Origin: Pseudomonas simiae
Lineage (GTDB): Bacteria > Pseudomonadota > Gammaproteobacteria > Pseudomonadales > Pseudomonadaceae
Length of the DNA: 64,000 nt
Assembly: GCF_900111895.1 (NCBI RefSeq)
Contig: NZ_FOKB01000006.1
Coordinates: 186,001-250,000, forward strand
Direction: 5' to 3'
A program made the position numbers and the translations under genes. The notes below the pieces were generated by a model. The model had not been told where the DNA came from and did no database searches. It saw only the letters and a list, made by a program, of their open reading frames with translations. Positions within the stretch are counted from its first letter, which is position 1; each line of letters starts with the position of its first letter. Of the stretch, positions 63,428 through 64,000 are shown in pieces.

Positions 63428-63862
63428 TCAGAACTTATCGAGTGTCCGAAACTTGGTCTCGCGCACCACTTCCTTCGGCTTGTACGCGCAATACCCAGGG
63501 CGTGGACCGATCTTCGGGTGGTTGCGGCAGGTATCCGGGCGCTTGTCATAAATAGTGCAGAAGCGCGTCTTACGATCCAGGTACAGGCAATCGTTGTTGC
63601 TCATGCGCTGCAGGGTAAAAATCTCGGATTTGGCGTTGAAGCGCTCGACGATGCCTTCCTTCTGCAAGCGCTTGGCGATGTTCTTCGGCGGGTCGCCGCG
63701 CTCGAATTCATCGACGATACCAATGCGGATCAGGTCCTTGATCTTCACTTCGACCGGCAGCGTGCAGCAGCTGGACACGCAACCACCGCACATATGCGCG
63801 GAATATTTCTGCCACGTTTCAAGACGGTCGAGTTCCGCGGCGGCGATCAGTTGAGGCTTCAT
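63428..63862 (-). CDS. YkgJ family cysteine-cluster protein
   Basis: 144 residues. CGGCVSSCC near residue 24 and a second cluster in CLYLDRKTRFCTIYDKRPDTCRNHP with a final GYC; the pattern is that of the zinc- or iron-chelating YkgJ family. Cytoplasmic; a role in metal binding or as an Fe-S enzyme is proposed for the family but not shown. The remaining 138 bases to the window end show no gene. Confidence 0.85.
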   Translation of the reverse strand: MKPQLIAAAELDRLETWQKYSAHMCGGCVSSCCTLPVEVKIKDLIRIGIVDEFERGDPPKNIAKRLQKEGIVERFNAKSEIFTLQRMSNNDCLYLDRKTRFCTIYDKRPDTCRNHPKIGPRPGYCAYKPKEVVRETKFRTLDKF

Positions 63863-64000
63863 CAGGGTTCCAAGGTGGGGCGGTGTCCGGGCGCGCGATC
63901 ATACCGGGATTGATGATTTTTTGAACAATTTTTTATGGGTTTCGGCCAGAAGGCGCGCTTGTATCAAAAGCAGGCACGGCCAATGCATCAAAACCCTGTA

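Overview
The window reads as chromosomal DNA of a Pseudomonas of the fluorescens group. The basis is the gene set and order (ntrBC, glnA, thiI, typA, secB, grxC, gpmI, hisBHAF, mutY, yggX), the high GC of the core genes, Pseudomonas-specific small families (DUF2790, DUF2164) and many GTGGGAG-type REP palindromes between genes. This is judged from sequence reading alone; no database search was run.

Layout. (1) 1-9219: a pel exopolysaccharide operon, pelB (cut by the window edge) C D E F G, ending in a terminator. (2) About 9300-21746: an accessory region between pel and a tRNA-Thr gene. It holds an AraC/GyrI-type regulator, a lone ATPase fused to a Schlafen-like AlbA_2 domain (10925-12229), a three-gene Lamassu/ABC-3C-like defence operon (13233-16644), a membrane protein plus methyltransferase pair (16731-18071), and remains of three tyrosine integrases. 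One integrase is frameshifted (18371-19350), one has an in-frame ochre stop (20254-21582), and one survives only as its last codons (12578-12627). Degenerate repeats (near 9308, 10670 and 12763) look like old integration junctions. The defence-like genes are visibly AT-rich. The island therefore looks like a fixed, layered defence island whose own integrases are dead. (3) 21747-24606: tRNA-Thr, a DUF2790 gene and two tandem BcsQ/MinD-like ATPase paralogs with a duplicated promoter but no cellulose synthase genes beside them. (4) 24847-35975: a methyltransferase, a basic amino acid ABC transporter, gabP, a hydrolase, an ArsB/bile-acid-type transporter, an ArnT-like glycosyltransferase and a lipoprotein. 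(5) 36117-53536: tRNA-Phe, yggX-mutY-asmA, an OFA-type MFS transporter, the hisB-hisH-DUF2164-hisA-hisF cluster, the cell-wall group (divergent polysaccharide deacetylase, CtpA, EnvC) next to gpmI, rhodanese-grxC-secB, and trmL. (6) 54070-63862: ntrC-ntrB, a cupin, a secreted chorismate mutase, glnA with a sigma-54 promoter and NtrC site, thiI, typA and a YkgJ-type cysteine-cluster protein.

How the parts work together. The pel genes make and export a biofilm polysaccharide under c-di-GMP control through PelD. The ntrBC, glnA, amino acid ABC and gabP genes form a nitrogen-handling neighbourhood with visible NtrC operators. The best candidates for something not yet described are the ATPase-Schlafen fusion and the membrane protein/methyltransferase pair that follows the Lamassu-like operon. 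The conserved small ORF that overlaps the integrase stop codon is a further candidate.
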